NCBI GenBank assembly: GCA_945920215.1
Contig: CAMEJM010000001.1
Coordinates: 124,001 to 188,000 of the forward strand
DNA: 64,000 nt
Source: an uncultured bacterium
Lineage (GTDB): Bacteria; Bacillota; Clostridia; Oscillospirales; CAG-272
Direction of reading: 5' to 3'
The position numbers and the translations under genes are program-made. Numbering within the stretch: position 1 is the first letter of the stretch; each line of letters begins with the position of its first letter. This document shows, piece by piece, positions 24,347 through 35,158 of this stretch. Under the pieces are notes generated by a model. That model ran no database searches and was not told the origin of the DNA. It was given only the letters and a program-made list of their open reading frames with translations.

Positions 24347-24399
24347 TATATCAGTAAAGATATGCGCTGTGCGGACGGCGCATGTAGAAAGGAGCCCCC

Positions 24400-27300
24400 A
24401 TGACATTCAAGAAAGTCAAGAAAAAAAGCGCCGGAGAAAAGGCGGAGAGCAGCGCGCGGCGGGATTTTTACGACCCCGAACGCGGCATTCACCGTCTCAT
24501 TCCCTGCCTGTTTCTCGCCGTTGCCGTTCTGACGGGTTTCTTCCTTGTTCTGAAACTGACGGGGGCGAACGAAAGCGCGCTCGGCAAAGGGGTTGTATGG
24601 CTGCTGTCCGGGCTCTTTTCCCGCGCGATGTACGCCGTGCCGTTCCTGCTGCTCTGGCAGGGCTTCCGCTGGCACTCCGACGTCAAGCGGCGGCGGGCGG
24701 TTGGCAGGATTGTCTATTACCTGTTGTTCCTGACCATGGCGGGCGCGATAGTCTTCTGTTTTTCGGGGGAACGCGAGATTCCCTTTTCCATCGTCTCCTA
24801 TTTCAACAACGGACGGGCGCTTGAGGGCGCCGGTTTGCTCGGTGCGCTGATGGGCGCGCTGCTGTGGCGCCTGACGGGATATATCGGGGTCCCGTTTGTC
24901 ACGGCGGTACTCGTACTGCTGTTCTTCTGTCACTTCCTCGGTCTGACGCCGCACGCGATACTCGAAAAAAGTCGCGCGCGCAAGCAGGCAAAAGCAGAGG
25001 CGGAAGCGGAGGAGCGGGAAGCACAGGAGGCTGCCGCGCAGGAAGAAGCGACGGTCGCCGCGGAAAACAGCGCCGACAGCGCGCCTGCCGCACCGTCCGA
25101 CCCGGACGGGGGAGAACCGCTGTCCGCCGAGGCGAAAGCGGAGCTGCGGGAGCTGCATGAGAATGAACAAAAAGAGACGGAGAGCAATCAGGTACCCATG
25201 ACGAAAAAAGAACTGAAAGAGGTCAGAAAAGCCGCGAAACGCGCGGCTAAGGAGGACGCCCGCAGACGCCGCGCCGAGGAAAACGGATATTTCCCCTCCG
25301 ACAACGACGAGTCCTTTGAGGAGCTCCGCCGCCGCTTCGACGAAGAAGCGCTGCGCATTGAGCGCGAGAGCATCGGCACCGCCGTCCGCACGCCCGAAGA
25401 GACGGAGAACGCGGCAGTCGACAGTTTTGACATTCCGCAACAGGCGACTGCACCCGCACCGTCCGCACCGGTCAACGATTTCGATTTCGCCCCTGCGGCG
25501 GGCACCGCGGAAGACGGCGGTGCTCTGCGCGCGGACGCGGCGTTCAGCAGCTTCGACCCCTTGGCGGCAGGCGCGGTCATCAATTCCGCGCCGACGGTGC
25601 TGCGCCCGGACGCAAGTCAGGAAGCGATCCGCCGGGAGACCCTGCAGCCCCTCCGCCCCGACCTGAAAACCGAAAAGGAGAAATTCAGGACCATTCCGGG
25701 CGGCGTGCAGGGAGAGGGAGACGCCGTCGGTTCCTTCTGCATCCGCGCCAAGCACATGGACATTCCCTCCACGCGCAATCCTCGCCCCGCAGGCGCCGCG
25801 CCGACAGAAAACAAACAAGAGGATCATTCGACGGCAGACGCCGCGGCGGGAGCGCCACTTTCCGCTTTTGAGCAGATGACCCGCCGCGCCGAAGAGGAAA
25901 ACTCCAAAAACACCCTGCCCTACGTGCATCCTGCAACGCAGCCTTCCACGCAAACGTCACCCGCACAGGAGCCTGCCGTACAGGCGCCGACTCCGGCGGC
26001 GCAACAGCCGTATTACCAACCCCCTTACCCGCCGTATCCGCAGGCGCCCTACGGACAACCCTATGCCCCTGTCGGCGGCTATCCGCAGAACGGGCAACCC
26101 CCTTACGCACCGCTTGCCGGACAAGGCGCCCCCTACGGCGTGAATCCCTATGCGCAGCAACCCTATGCGCCTTACCCGTGGGGGCAGCAAATGCCGCAAG
26201 GAGCCGTGCCGCAGGGAACCCCCGCGCAGAGCGCGGCAGGCAACGTCCCGCCGGCGCAACCGCAATACTCCTCCGTGCCGGAGCAGCCCGCACCGGAACA
26301 GGCGCCGCCGAAAGCTGCCGAAAGCATTTTGGCGACCGAGCACGTGGCGGATCACCCGCTGCGCGAACAGCACGTCGCGCCGCAGACCCCCGCCGCGCCC
26401 GCAAGACAAGCTTCCGGCACCCCCGCCCCCTCCTATGACAATCACATCTTTCCGCCCCTTTCCCTGCTGACCCGTTCGGTGCCTATCACCAATGCCAACA
26501 GCCAGGCGGAGATCGACGAGATGAGCGAGCGGCTGGTCGGGGAATTCCGCAAATTCAAGCACAATGTCGAGGTGCGCGAGGTCACCATCGGTCCGCGTAT
26601 CACCCGCTACTGCATTTCTCCCCCCGACGGCGTGCGTATCAATACGCTGATCGGGCTTGCAAACGATATTGCGCTCGGTCTTGCCGTCAAGAGCATCCGC
26701 ATCAACCCGGTACCCGACACGCCCTATCTGGGGGTCGAGATCCCGAACAGGGTGCCCACCACGGTTCGCCTTTCCTCCTTGGTGGATACAGAAGAGTTCC
26801 GCCACACGAAAACGGTGACCACCGTCCCGCTCGGCGCGAATATCACGGGCGCTCCCGTATTTGCGGATATTGCCAAAATGCCGCACGTACTGATTGCGGG
26901 CGCGACCGGTATGGGTAAATCCGTGCTGATCAACTCCATTCTCCTTTCCCTTTTGTATAAGGCGCGCCCCGATGAGGTGAAACTGATTTTGGTGGACCCC
27001 AAGCGCGTGGAAATGTCCGTGTACAACGGGATCCCGCACCTGCTGATCCCGCCTGTGGTGGAACCGCAAAAGGCAGCCGGCGCCCTGATCTGGGCTGTGG
27101 GCGAAATGGAGCGGCGCTACCATCTGATGGAGAGCGTGGGCACGCGCAGTATCGAGGGATACAACGAGGCGGTCAAGCGCGACCCGAGCCGCGGCGAAAA
27201 GCAGCCGAAAATCATCATCGTCATCGACGAGCTCAACGACCTGATGATGCAGGCGCGCGACGCGGTGGAGCCTGCGATCATGAGCATCGCCCAAAAAGCG

Positions 27301-27933
27301 CGCGCCGCGGGAATCCACCTGATCATCGGTACCCAGCGCCCCTCCGTGGACGTCATTACCGGCGTGATCAAAGCGAACATTCCCTCCCGTATTGCGCTAC
27401 ACGTTTCCTCCGGCACCGACTCGCGTACCATTCTGGATACCTACGGCGCAGAGAAGCTGCTTGACAAGGGCGATATGCTCGCCGTGATTTCCGGTGCGGA
27501 AGCCATCCGCGTACAGAGTGCTTTTGTCAGCGATGAGGAAGTGGAAAACGTCACTGCTTTCCTGCGCCAAAACGCGGGTCCCGCGGTCTACGACGAGATC
27601 ATCAGCGCGCAGATCGAAAGCGAGACGGAAAAATACAAAAACAGCGGCAAACGCGCAGAGCGCAGCGATGACGACGAGGATATGGACGGCAGCATTTTTG
27701 AGGACTCTCAATTCATGCAGGCGTGCAACGTCGCTCTGGAATCCGGGAAAATCTCCACCTCTCTGTTGCAGAGACGGTGCAGCATCGGCTACGGCAAAGC
27801 CGCAAAATACATTGACACTATGGAGACCATCGGTCTTGTCAGCGCGCCGGACGGACAAAAGCCGCGCGAGGTGCTGATGAGCCGCGATCAGTTTATGGAA
27901 ATGGTCAGCCGCGAAACCTATACGGGCGACTGA
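24400..27933 (+). CDS. ftsK: DNA translocase FtsK/SpoIIIE
   Basis: 1177 residues. The N-terminus is basic and four TM helices lie in about 25-180. A very long linker (about 190-690) is first charged (Glu/Ala/Lys) and then Pro/Tyr/Gln/Gly-rich (about 530-620, PYPPYPQAPYGQPY). The motor follows, with Walker A GATGMGKS near 832, Walker B IIIVIDELNDL near 938 and GTQRPSVDVITG. The C-terminal winged-helix gamma domain (about 1105-1175) reads KOPS-like sites. The hexameric pump moves chromosome DNA at the septum, and in spore formers into the forespore. The linker makes it much longer than SpoIIIE (about 790). AAGGAG precedes the start. It heads a four-gene operon. Confidence 0.93.
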   Translation: MTFKKVKKKSAGEKAESSARRDFYDPERGIHRLIPCLFLAVAVLTGFFLVLKLTGANESALGKGVVWLLSGLFSRAMYAVPFLLLWQGFRWHSDVKRRRAVGRIVYYLLFLTMAGAIVFCFSGEREIPFSIVSYFNNGRALEGAGLLGALMGALLWRLTGYIGVPFVTAVLVLLFFCHFLGLTPHAILEKSRARKQAKAEAEAEEREAQEAAAQEEATVAAENSADSAPAAPSDPDGGEPLSAEAKAELRELHENEQKETESNQVPMTKKELKEVRKAAKRAAKEDARRRRAEENGYFPSDNDESFEELRRRFDEEALRIERESIGTAVRTPEETENAAVDSFDIPQQATAPAPSAPVNDFDFAPAAGTAEDGGALRADAAFSSFDPLAAGAVINSAPTVLRPDASQEAIRRETLQPLRPDLKTEKEKFRTIPGGVQGEGDAVGSFCIRAKHMDIPSTRNPRPAGAAPTENKQEDHSTADAAAGAPLSAFEQMTRRAEEENSKNTLPYVHPATQPSTQTSPAQEPAVQAPTPAAQQPYYQPPYPPYPQAPYGQPYAPVGGYPQNGQPPYAPLAGQGAPYGVNPYAQQPYAPYPWGQQMPQGAVPQGTPAQSAAGNVPPAQPQYSSVPEQPAPEQAPPKAAESILATEHVADHPLREQHVAPQTPAAPARQASGTPAPSYDNHIFPPLSLLTRSVPITNANSQAEIDEMSERLVGEFRKFKHNVEVREVTIGPRITRYCISPPDGVRINTLIGLANDIALGLAVKSIRINPVPDTPYLGVEIPNRVPTTVRLSSLVDTEEFRHTKTVTTVPLGANITGAPVFADIAKMPHVLIAGATGMGKSVLINSILLSLLYKARPDEVKLILVDPKRVEMSVYNGIPHLLIPPVVEPQKAAGALIWAVGEMERRYHLMESVGTRSIEGYNEAVKRDPSRGEKQPKIIIVIDELNDLMMQARDAVEPAIMSIAQKARAAGIHLIIGTQRPSVDVITGVIKANIPSRIALHVSSGTDSRTILDTYGAEKLLDKGDMLAVISGAEAIRVQSAFVSDEEVENVTAFLRQNAGPAVYDEIISAQIESETEKYKNSGKRAERSDDDEDMDGSIFEDSQFMQACNVALESGKISTSLLQRRCSIGYGKAAKYIDTMETIGLVSAPDGQKPREVLMSRDQFMEMVSRETYTGD

Positions 27934-27946
27934 CGGGAGGAAAGAC

Positions 27947-28483
27947 ATGATTTACACGCTTCTGGCAGAGGGCTTTGAGGAAATCGAAGCCCTGACCCCC
28001 GTGGATATTCTGCGCCGTGCGGGACTTGAAGTAAAAACCGTGGGAATCACCGAAAAAACAGTGACCGGCTCTCACGGGATCCCCGTCACGGCGGACATCG
28101 CACCCGCCGAAATGACCGACCCCATCGACCTGCTGATTTTGCCCGGCGGGATGCCCGGCACCACCCATCTGGACGAGTGGGAGGGCATGGACGCCCTGCT
28201 CGCCCGCGCCCACGAACAGTCCGCGCGTATCGGCGCCATTTGCGCCGCGCCTATGATTCTCGGCAAGCGCGGATACCTGAGAGGGCGCTACGCGGTCTGC
28301 TTCCCGGGGTTTGAAAAATACCTTGACGGGGCAAAATCATCCGAGGGGCGCGTGATCACCGACGGCGCTTACACCACTGCCGTCGGCATGGGCGCCGCCC
28401 ATGAATTCGCCGCGGAACTTGTCAGTTGCCTGCTCGGCATTGACGCCGCCGCGGATATTTACACCCGCACGCAAGGAAAGTGA
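27947..28483 (+). CDS. DJ-1/PfpI family protein
   Basis: 178 residues. The DJ-1 opening (IYTLLAEGFEEIEALTPVDILRRAG), the nucleophile Cys in IGAICAAPMILG, and LPGGMPGT are clear. Bacterial members of this clade are reported as glyoxalase/deglycase-type stress proteins or YajL-like chaperones. It lies 13 nt after ftsK and 1 nt before the cyclo-ligase, so it is part of that operon. The precise activity is not determined by sequence. Confidence 0.88.
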   Translation: MIYTLLAEGFEEIEALTPVDILRRAGLEVKTVGITEKTVTGSHGIPVTADIAPAEMTDPIDLLILPGGMPGTTHLDEWEGMDALLARAHEQSARIGAICAAPMILGKRGYLRGRYAVCFPGFEKYLDGAKSSEGRVITDGAYTTAVGMGAAHEFAAELVSCLLGIDAAADIYTRTQGK

Positions 28484-28484
28484 T

Positions 28485-29114
28485 ATGAGCGGGCAAACTG
28501 CCTTTGAAGCGGCGTCCGCCGCCCTGCCGGATACCGAACGCCTTTCACCGGCGGAAGAAAAAAGGAACCTGCGGAAAGAATATAAGGCGCGCCGCGCCGC
28601 GCGCTCTCCCGAGGAGCGGGCAAGGCTTGACGCCGCCCTGTGCGCGGCGGTCATCGGCTCCGAGTTGTTTGCAGACGCAGAAGCAATCCTGCTCTATGCG
28701 CCCATCCGCGGGGAAATCGACGTACTTCCCATCGCGCAGGCGGCATGGAGAGCCGGTAAAACCGTTGCTTTTCCGCGCGTGACGGGACCGAGACAGATGT
28801 CCTTCCACACAGTCGGCTCCCCGGAGGAGCTGGTGTGCGGATACAGAGGCATTCCGGAGCCGCCGGAAAACGCGCCCCCCGTCTCACGCACCGCGGGCGC
28901 CCTGCTGCTTGTCCCCGCCCTGTGCTACGACAAAACGGGGTATCGCCTCGGCTACGGCGGCGGATACTACGACGCTTTTCTCACCGCCTTTTCGGGACAG
29001 GCGCTGGGCGTGTGCTACGCCGAGGACATTATCCCCGCTCTGCCGCATGAAGCGCACGACTTCGCGCTTGCCCTGCTGACTGACGAAAACGGAATACAAA
29101 TATTGAGGAAATAA
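28485..29114 (+). CDS. 5-formyltetrahydrofolate cyclo-ligase
   Basis: 209 residues. EKRNLRKEYKARR at the N-terminus, ILLYAPIRGEIDV, and the signature YDKTGYRLGYGGGYYDAFL are those of the MTHFS/YgfA family, which converts 5-formyl-THF to 5,10-methenyl-THF using ATP. The start at 28485 has AAGGAAAG just upstream and lies 1 nt after the DJ-1 stop. The frame is open further upstream only inside the preceding gene. An N-terminal addition of about 20 residues precedes the family start. Confidence 0.9.
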   Translation: MSGQTAFEAASAALPDTERLSPAEEKRNLRKEYKARRAARSPEERARLDAALCAAVIGSELFADAEAILLYAPIRGEIDVLPIAQAAWRAGKTVAFPRVTGPRQMSFHTVGSPEELVCGYRGIPEPPENAPPVSRTAGALLLVPALCYDKTGYRLGYGGGYYDAFLTAFSGQALGVCYAEDIIPALPHEAHDFALALLTDENGIQILRK

Positions 29115-29116
29115 AC

Positions 29117-29803
29117 ATGGTACTGGACACCAAACACACCTATCTTGCCTATCGCTGCCCACAGTGCGGTTTTGCCATCTACGGAGTGGCGGGGCAATTC
29201 GCGCTTGCCGCGGATATGATCAAAATCAAATGTCAGTGCGGTGGCAGCGATCTGGTCATCAACTACACCAGCGACAGAAAACTCCGGCTTTCCGTCCCCT
29301 GCCTGTTCTGCGGGCAGAACCATAACTACGTCGTGTCCGAAAACGTATTTTTCGGTCAGGAACTGTTTTTGCTCTCCTGCCCTTACACCAACATGGACAT
29401 CTGCTTCATCGGCGCCAAGGAGCAGGTGGACAAAGCGGTCGGCGAATCGGAAACCGAGCTGAACAAACTCTTTGAAGAAATGAACATCGAATCCATCGAT
29501 GAGCTTCACTCCTCTCCCGACGTTGACCCCGACCGCATCATTTCCGACGCGCAGGTATATGACATCGTTCGCTTTCTGGTGAAGGAACTGGAGGCGGACG
29601 GCGCCATCGACTGCCCCTGCCACAGCGGGCAGTATGAATTCAATATGACCGACGAGGGCATTTGCGTTTTCTGCCCTGTTTGCGGCGCGGAGCACGTATT
29701 CCCCGCCGATAGTCTCTCTGCGGCGGAGGACTTCCTCAAATGCGACCGCCTGACCCTTGAAAAGCCGGCCGACGCGGCATCGGACGCCTCTCAGAAACCG
29801 TAA
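29117..29803 (+). CDS. Multi-zinc-ribbon protein of unknown function
   Basis: 228 residues. Several cysteine pairs suggest zinc ribbons: RCPQCGF (about 14-17) with KCQCGGS (about 38-41), VPCLFCGQ (about 61-64), DCPCHSG (about 173-175) and VFCPVCGAEH (about 191-194). The middle is acidic and helical. The protein resembles a conserved Clostridia hypothetical; the function is unknown. It starts 2 nt after the cyclo-ligase. Its 3' end overlaps the convergent amidase gene by 13 nt. Confidence 0.7.
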   Translation: MVLDTKHTYLAYRCPQCGFAIYGVAGQFALAADMIKIKCQCGGSDLVINYTSDRKLRLSVPCLFCGQNHNYVVSENVFFGQELFLLSCPYTNMDICFIGAKEQVDKAVGESETELNKLFEEMNIESIDELHSSPDVDPDRIISDAQVYDIVRFLVKELEADGAIDCPCHSGQYEFNMTDEGICVFCPVCGAEHVFPADSLSAAEDFLKCDRLTLEKPADAASDASQKP

Positions 29804-30354
29804 TACTCGTTGAGGCCGCGATAAATCCCCTGCGCAAACAACCCGGGATTATCCCGCATCATGGCGGCGTCCCCGGGATTGCTGATAAAACCGAGCTCTA
29901 CAAGCACGGCGGGCATCGGCGTTTTGCGCAGCACATACAGCCCCGGGCGTGCAACCACCCCGCGATTCCGCAGACCGGTGACCTCCGCGACATTATCCAC
30001 CACATCCTGCGCGATTCTGCCGGCGGTGGAATTGATTGCGTACACCAGCGTCTCTGTGCCGTTGGCACTCGGATCGGTGGAGGCGTTGGTATGAATACTC
30101 AGGAACAAATCCGCCCCGAAATTCTCCGCTCCCTGCACCCGCGCCTGTAAACTGCCGGCGTTGCTGGTGCCGAGCTGTGTGGTGGGAGTGGGACGGGAGA
30201 GCCGCACCACATAATTGGGATCCGCCTCCATCAGAGCATACAGACGTCTGCCGACTTCATATGTAATATCCTGTTCCCGCAGTCCGTTGGCTGTCGCGCC
30301 GGTATTGGGGCTTTCGGGATTATGCCCCTGATCGATATAAACACGTATTGCCAT
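29791..30354 (-). CDS. N-acetylmuramoyl-L-alanine amidase (Amidase_3)
   Basis: 187 residues, a single Amidase_3 domain. The zinc ligands and catalytic Glu are in place: His in DQGHNPE (about 10), Glu in REQDITY (about 27), His in LSIHTNAS (about 88), Glu in VLVELGFISN. It would cut the bond between muramic acid and the stem peptide. There is no signal peptide and no wall-binding domain, which is unusual for a cell-wall enzyme and recalls phage lysins or spore mother-cell enzymes. No phage genes are nearby. It is divergent from ttcA by 57 nt. Confidence 0.87.
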   Translation of the reverse strand: MAIRVYIDQGHNPESPNTGATANGLREQDITYEVGRRLYALMEADPNYVVRLSRPTPTTQLGTSNAGSLQARVQGAENFGADLFLSIHTNASTDPSANGTETLVYAINSTAGRIAQDVVDNVAEVTGLRNRGVVARPGLYVLRKTPMPAVLVELGFISNPGDAAMMRDNPGLFAQGIYRGLNEYYGF

Positions 30355-30411
30355 TTCGAAACCTCCGATTTGTTGTCAATACAGATTATGAAAGAAAAAG
30401 AAAGGCTGTGC

Positions 30412-31149
30412 ATGAAAGAGCTGCAACGCATACTGTCCTTCGTCCGCCGCGCGGTTGACGATTACCATATGATCGAAGAGGGAGACAAGATCGCCGTAGG
30501 CATCTCCGCGGGCAAGGATTCTCTGACGCTTCTGGCGGCGCTGGCGGAGCTGCGGCGGTTTTATCCCAAGAAATTCGACGTGGTGGGAATTACCGTGGAT
30601 ATGGGCTTTTCCGGCACCGATTTTACGCCCGTGGCAAAATTCTGCGAGAGTTTCGACGTGGAGTACCGCGTGGTGCCGACCGAGATAGCGAAGATCATTT
30701 TTGACATCCGACGTGAATCCAACCCCTGTTCCCTGTGCGCCAAAATGCGGCGCGGCGCACTGCACGCCGCCGCCAAGGAAGCAGGCTGCAACCGTGTGGC
30801 GCTGGGACATCATTTTGACGACGCGGTGGAAACCTTTATGCTGAACCTCTTCTTTGAGGGGCGGCTTGGCAGTTTTTCCCCCGTTACATACCTTTCCAAC
30901 CGCGACATTACCCTGATACGCCCTCTGCTCTACGCGCAGGAAAAAGATATCCTGTATTTTGTCCGTCACGCGGATCTGCCCGTAATGACCTCCCCCTGCC
31001 CGGAGGACAAGGCGACCGAGCGCGAGAACATGAAGCAGCTGCTGCGCGAGCTGGAAGCAAGTAACAAGGGGCTCCGACACCGTATCTTCGGCGCCATGTG
31101 CCGCGCCGGGCTTGACGGATACAAAACCACGGGCAGACTGCCCGAATGA
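30412..31149 (+). CDS. ttcA: TtcA-family tRNA 2-thiolation ATPase (PP-loop)
   Basis: 245 residues. PP-loop ISAGKDSLTLL replaces the usual SGGKDS; the CxxC (NPCSLCAKMRRG) and GHHFDDAVETFMLNLFF match the TtcA group, which holds an Fe-S cluster and thiolates C32 of tRNAs. The start at 30412 has AAAGG 6 nt upstream, while in-frame ATGs at 30322 and 30388 do not. Family members in Clostridia are not all tested on C32, so another tRNA thiolation is possible. ligA follows after 9 nt. Confidence 0.85.
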   Translation: MKELQRILSFVRRAVDDYHMIEEGDKIAVGISAGKDSLTLLAALAELRRFYPKKFDVVGITVDMGFSGTDFTPVAKFCESFDVEYRVVPTEIAKIIFDIRRESNPCSLCAKMRRGALHAAAKEAGCNRVALGHHFDDAVETFMLNLFFEGRLGSFSPVTYLSNRDITLIRPLLYAQEKDILYFVRHADLPVMTSPCPEDKATERENMKQLLRELEASNKGLRHRIFGAMCRAGLDGYKTTGRLPE

Positions 31150-33202
<2,053 letters not shown>

Positions 33203-33283
33203 GAGTGCGGCAAGGTTCTTTGCCATATTGCTATCATTGTGAGCGGCGCCGCTTGCGGCGTGCGCACCCGTGAGGAGAACGAC

Positions 33284-34588
33284 ATGATTGAAATCAAGAA
33301 CCCCGATTTTGCGAAGCAGCCGGAGGAAGCAGGCAGAAAACGCTCGGACATCAGCGTCCCGCAGCCCATGCCCCCGATTGAAAAGGTGCTGAACAAAGAG
33401 CGCAGCGGCGTGCCGATTTACGGCATCTACTGCTGGGCCATCGACTACGGCGACTACCGCGACGCCATCAAAGGCATCGGCTTCAAGAATATGCGTACCG
33501 CCGCCGTCAACGACGAAAACTTCAAAATGATTGCCGAGGACGGCATTCCGACCTTTGTCACGCTCGGCAGTGCGCGCAGCGCTTTTGCCTCCGATGAGGA
33601 GTTCGTCGAGGGAAACATCCAAAAGTATCTCAATTTCCTGCGTCGCTATGGGCCGAACGGTTCTTTCTTCAAGGACTACCCGGAAGTACCCTACCACCCG
33701 ATCGAAGCAATTGAGCTGTACAACGAGCCGAACTTCCAGTACATGGTTCCGAACTCCACGCCGATTGCCGAAAAGATCAGACTGTACAGTATGCTGCAAA
33801 TCGCCGCATACCCCCGTATCAAAGCGGAGTTCCCGACCGTGACCGTCATCGGCTTCGGTGCGGGCGGCGCTTCCGCCGCGGACATCGGATTTGTACGCGG
33901 TTGTCTTGACCATGACAAGCGTATGTATGACACGATGGACGTCTTCTCTACCCACCCGTACGCCGACAACTCTCCGTTTGCATACGCCAACTGGCTGCGC
34001 TTCTCGGTGACCTCCTGCTACAACGAGCTGCACAAAGCGCTTACAAGCGGTGGGAAAGAGGATCTCCCCGTTTGGTACACCGAGCTCGGATGGATGATCC
34101 GCCCCGATTGCGGCGGGCATTTCAACACTTGTCAGAGCGGCTACAACCAGGAAGAGCAGGCTGCGTTCACCGTGCAGATGTATACGTTGGGTCTGCGGCT
34201 TGGAATCGAGCGCATTACCAATATGTACATCATGGACACCGACAACTGCAACCCCGGTTTCATCGACCGCGACACCGGCAAATGGCGCCCGATTGCCTAT
34301 GCCACCAAAACCATGATCGATCTGCTCCCCGACCCGCGTCTTGTCGGCGCGATTCTGGACGGAGAGAACAATACCTATGCCTACCGCATCGAGTCCAAGC
34401 CCCACGGCGAGGAGGTCATCATTGCTTTCTCGGCTGTGGAACGACAGCCCATCACCATCCCGTGGGATTCCGACCGTGCCCTGCTCACCGATATGTACGG
34501 GCATGAAGAACCGGTAACGGTCGAAGGCGGCAGTCTGACCTTTGAGGGCGGCGCTTACCCTGTGTACATCCGTCATATCAGTCAATAA
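33284..34588 (+). CDS. Clan GH-A glycosidase-like protein, cytoplasmic paralogue
   Basis: 434 residues without a signal peptide. Clan GH-A signatures are visible: an acid/base Glu after Asn in ELYNEPNFQYM (about 144) and a likely nucleophile Glu in WYTELGW (about 265), with THPYADNSPF and MYIMDTDNCNPG between and after them. A small beta domain follows the barrel. It shares these motifs in the same order with the lipoprotein encoded at 35159-37141, so the two are paralogues. The exact GH family and substrate are unknown. The start at 33284 has GAGGAGA upstream; an ATG at 33239 does not. Confidence 0.75.
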   Translation: MIEIKNPDFAKQPEEAGRKRSDISVPQPMPPIEKVLNKERSGVPIYGIYCWAIDYGDYRDAIKGIGFKNMRTAAVNDENFKMIAEDGIPTFVTLGSARSAFASDEEFVEGNIQKYLNFLRRYGPNGSFFKDYPEVPYHPIEAIELYNEPNFQYMVPNSTPIAEKIRLYSMLQIAAYPRIKAEFPTVTVIGFGAGGASAADIGFVRGCLDHDKRMYDTMDVFSTHPYADNSPFAYANWLRFSVTSCYNELHKALTSGGKEDLPVWYTELGWMIRPDCGGHFNTCQSGYNQEEQAAFTVQMYTLGLRLGIERITNMYIMDTDNCNPGFIDRDTGKWRPIAYATKTMIDLLPDPRLVGAILDGENNTYAYRIESKPHGEEVIIAFSAVERQPITIPWDSDRALLTDMYGHEEPVTVEGGSLTFEGGAYPVYIRHISQ

Positions 34589-34599
34589 ATTTTGCCTTG

Positions 34600-34975
34600 A
34601 AACGGCGCCTGTAATGGTGTTCCCGTTAGGAAAATTCCACAAGAATAAGAAAAGCTCACGATACCTTGCATTGCAAGGAAGTGAGCTTTTTGAGTTATAT
34701 GATATTGTTTGGGCTGCAAACAGTGATATTTTTGTCTTTCAGAAAAAAGTGATATTTCGGCTTTCGCCGAAGCGAGATTGCTTGGCTCGCGCAAGCAGAG
34801 ATATTTCGGCTTTCAGCCGAAGTTATATTATATTTGCCATAACTTTCCCGATAGGGAAAATATCACTTTGCTTTCAGCAAAATATCATGCCGAAGGCATA
34901 TCGCTTGCCGCAAGGCAAATATAGTTGTGGCGTAGCGATAGGGATTTATCGCTACGCCACTTACGGGTGCCGTTT
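34600..34975 (+). repeat. Hairpin-array element D, enclosed by terminator-like outer stem
   Basis: Outer arms 34600-34609 and 34966-34975 pair over 10 bp with one G-U (AAACGGCGCC/GGTGCCGTTT), and the right arm is followed by more T. The first hairpin is AAAGCTCAC/GTGAGCTTT (34651-34690) and the terminal hairpin GTGGCGTAGCGATA (34927-34960). Hairpins between include TTCGGC/GCCGAA (twice), TTGCTTG/CAAGCA, TTTCCC/GGGAAA, TTTGC/GCAAA and TTGCC/GGCAA. It separates the two glycosidase paralogues, in the place of the first gene's terminator. Confidence 0.87.
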
Positions 34976-35064
34976 TTTAATCCTGTTCACAGCCGGGCGC
35001 GCAGACTTTCGCTTGCTTGTATATTCTCACGAAAATCTCCCGGAATGTTTGGCACATCTGGTTC

Positions 35065-35093
35065 TTGACAATGGATTTCCGCGTATGTTAAAT
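35065..35093 (+). promoter_or_regulatory. Promoter of the lipoprotein glycosidase gene
   Basis: TTGACA (35065-35070), 17-nt spacer, TTAAAT (35088-35093). The -10 is weaker than the -35; AT-rich sequence follows. Confidence 0.6.
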
Positions 35094-35158
35094 TATATTA
35101 TAATTGTACGATACTATATTTTCTCCGAACTCGAGAAATACAAAGAAGGAGCTTTGCT

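Noticed and set aside
24223..27318. Two long minus-strand frames (576 and 453 codons) across ftsK
   Set aside because: Arg/Gly/His-rich shadows of ftsK; no family features and no start signals.
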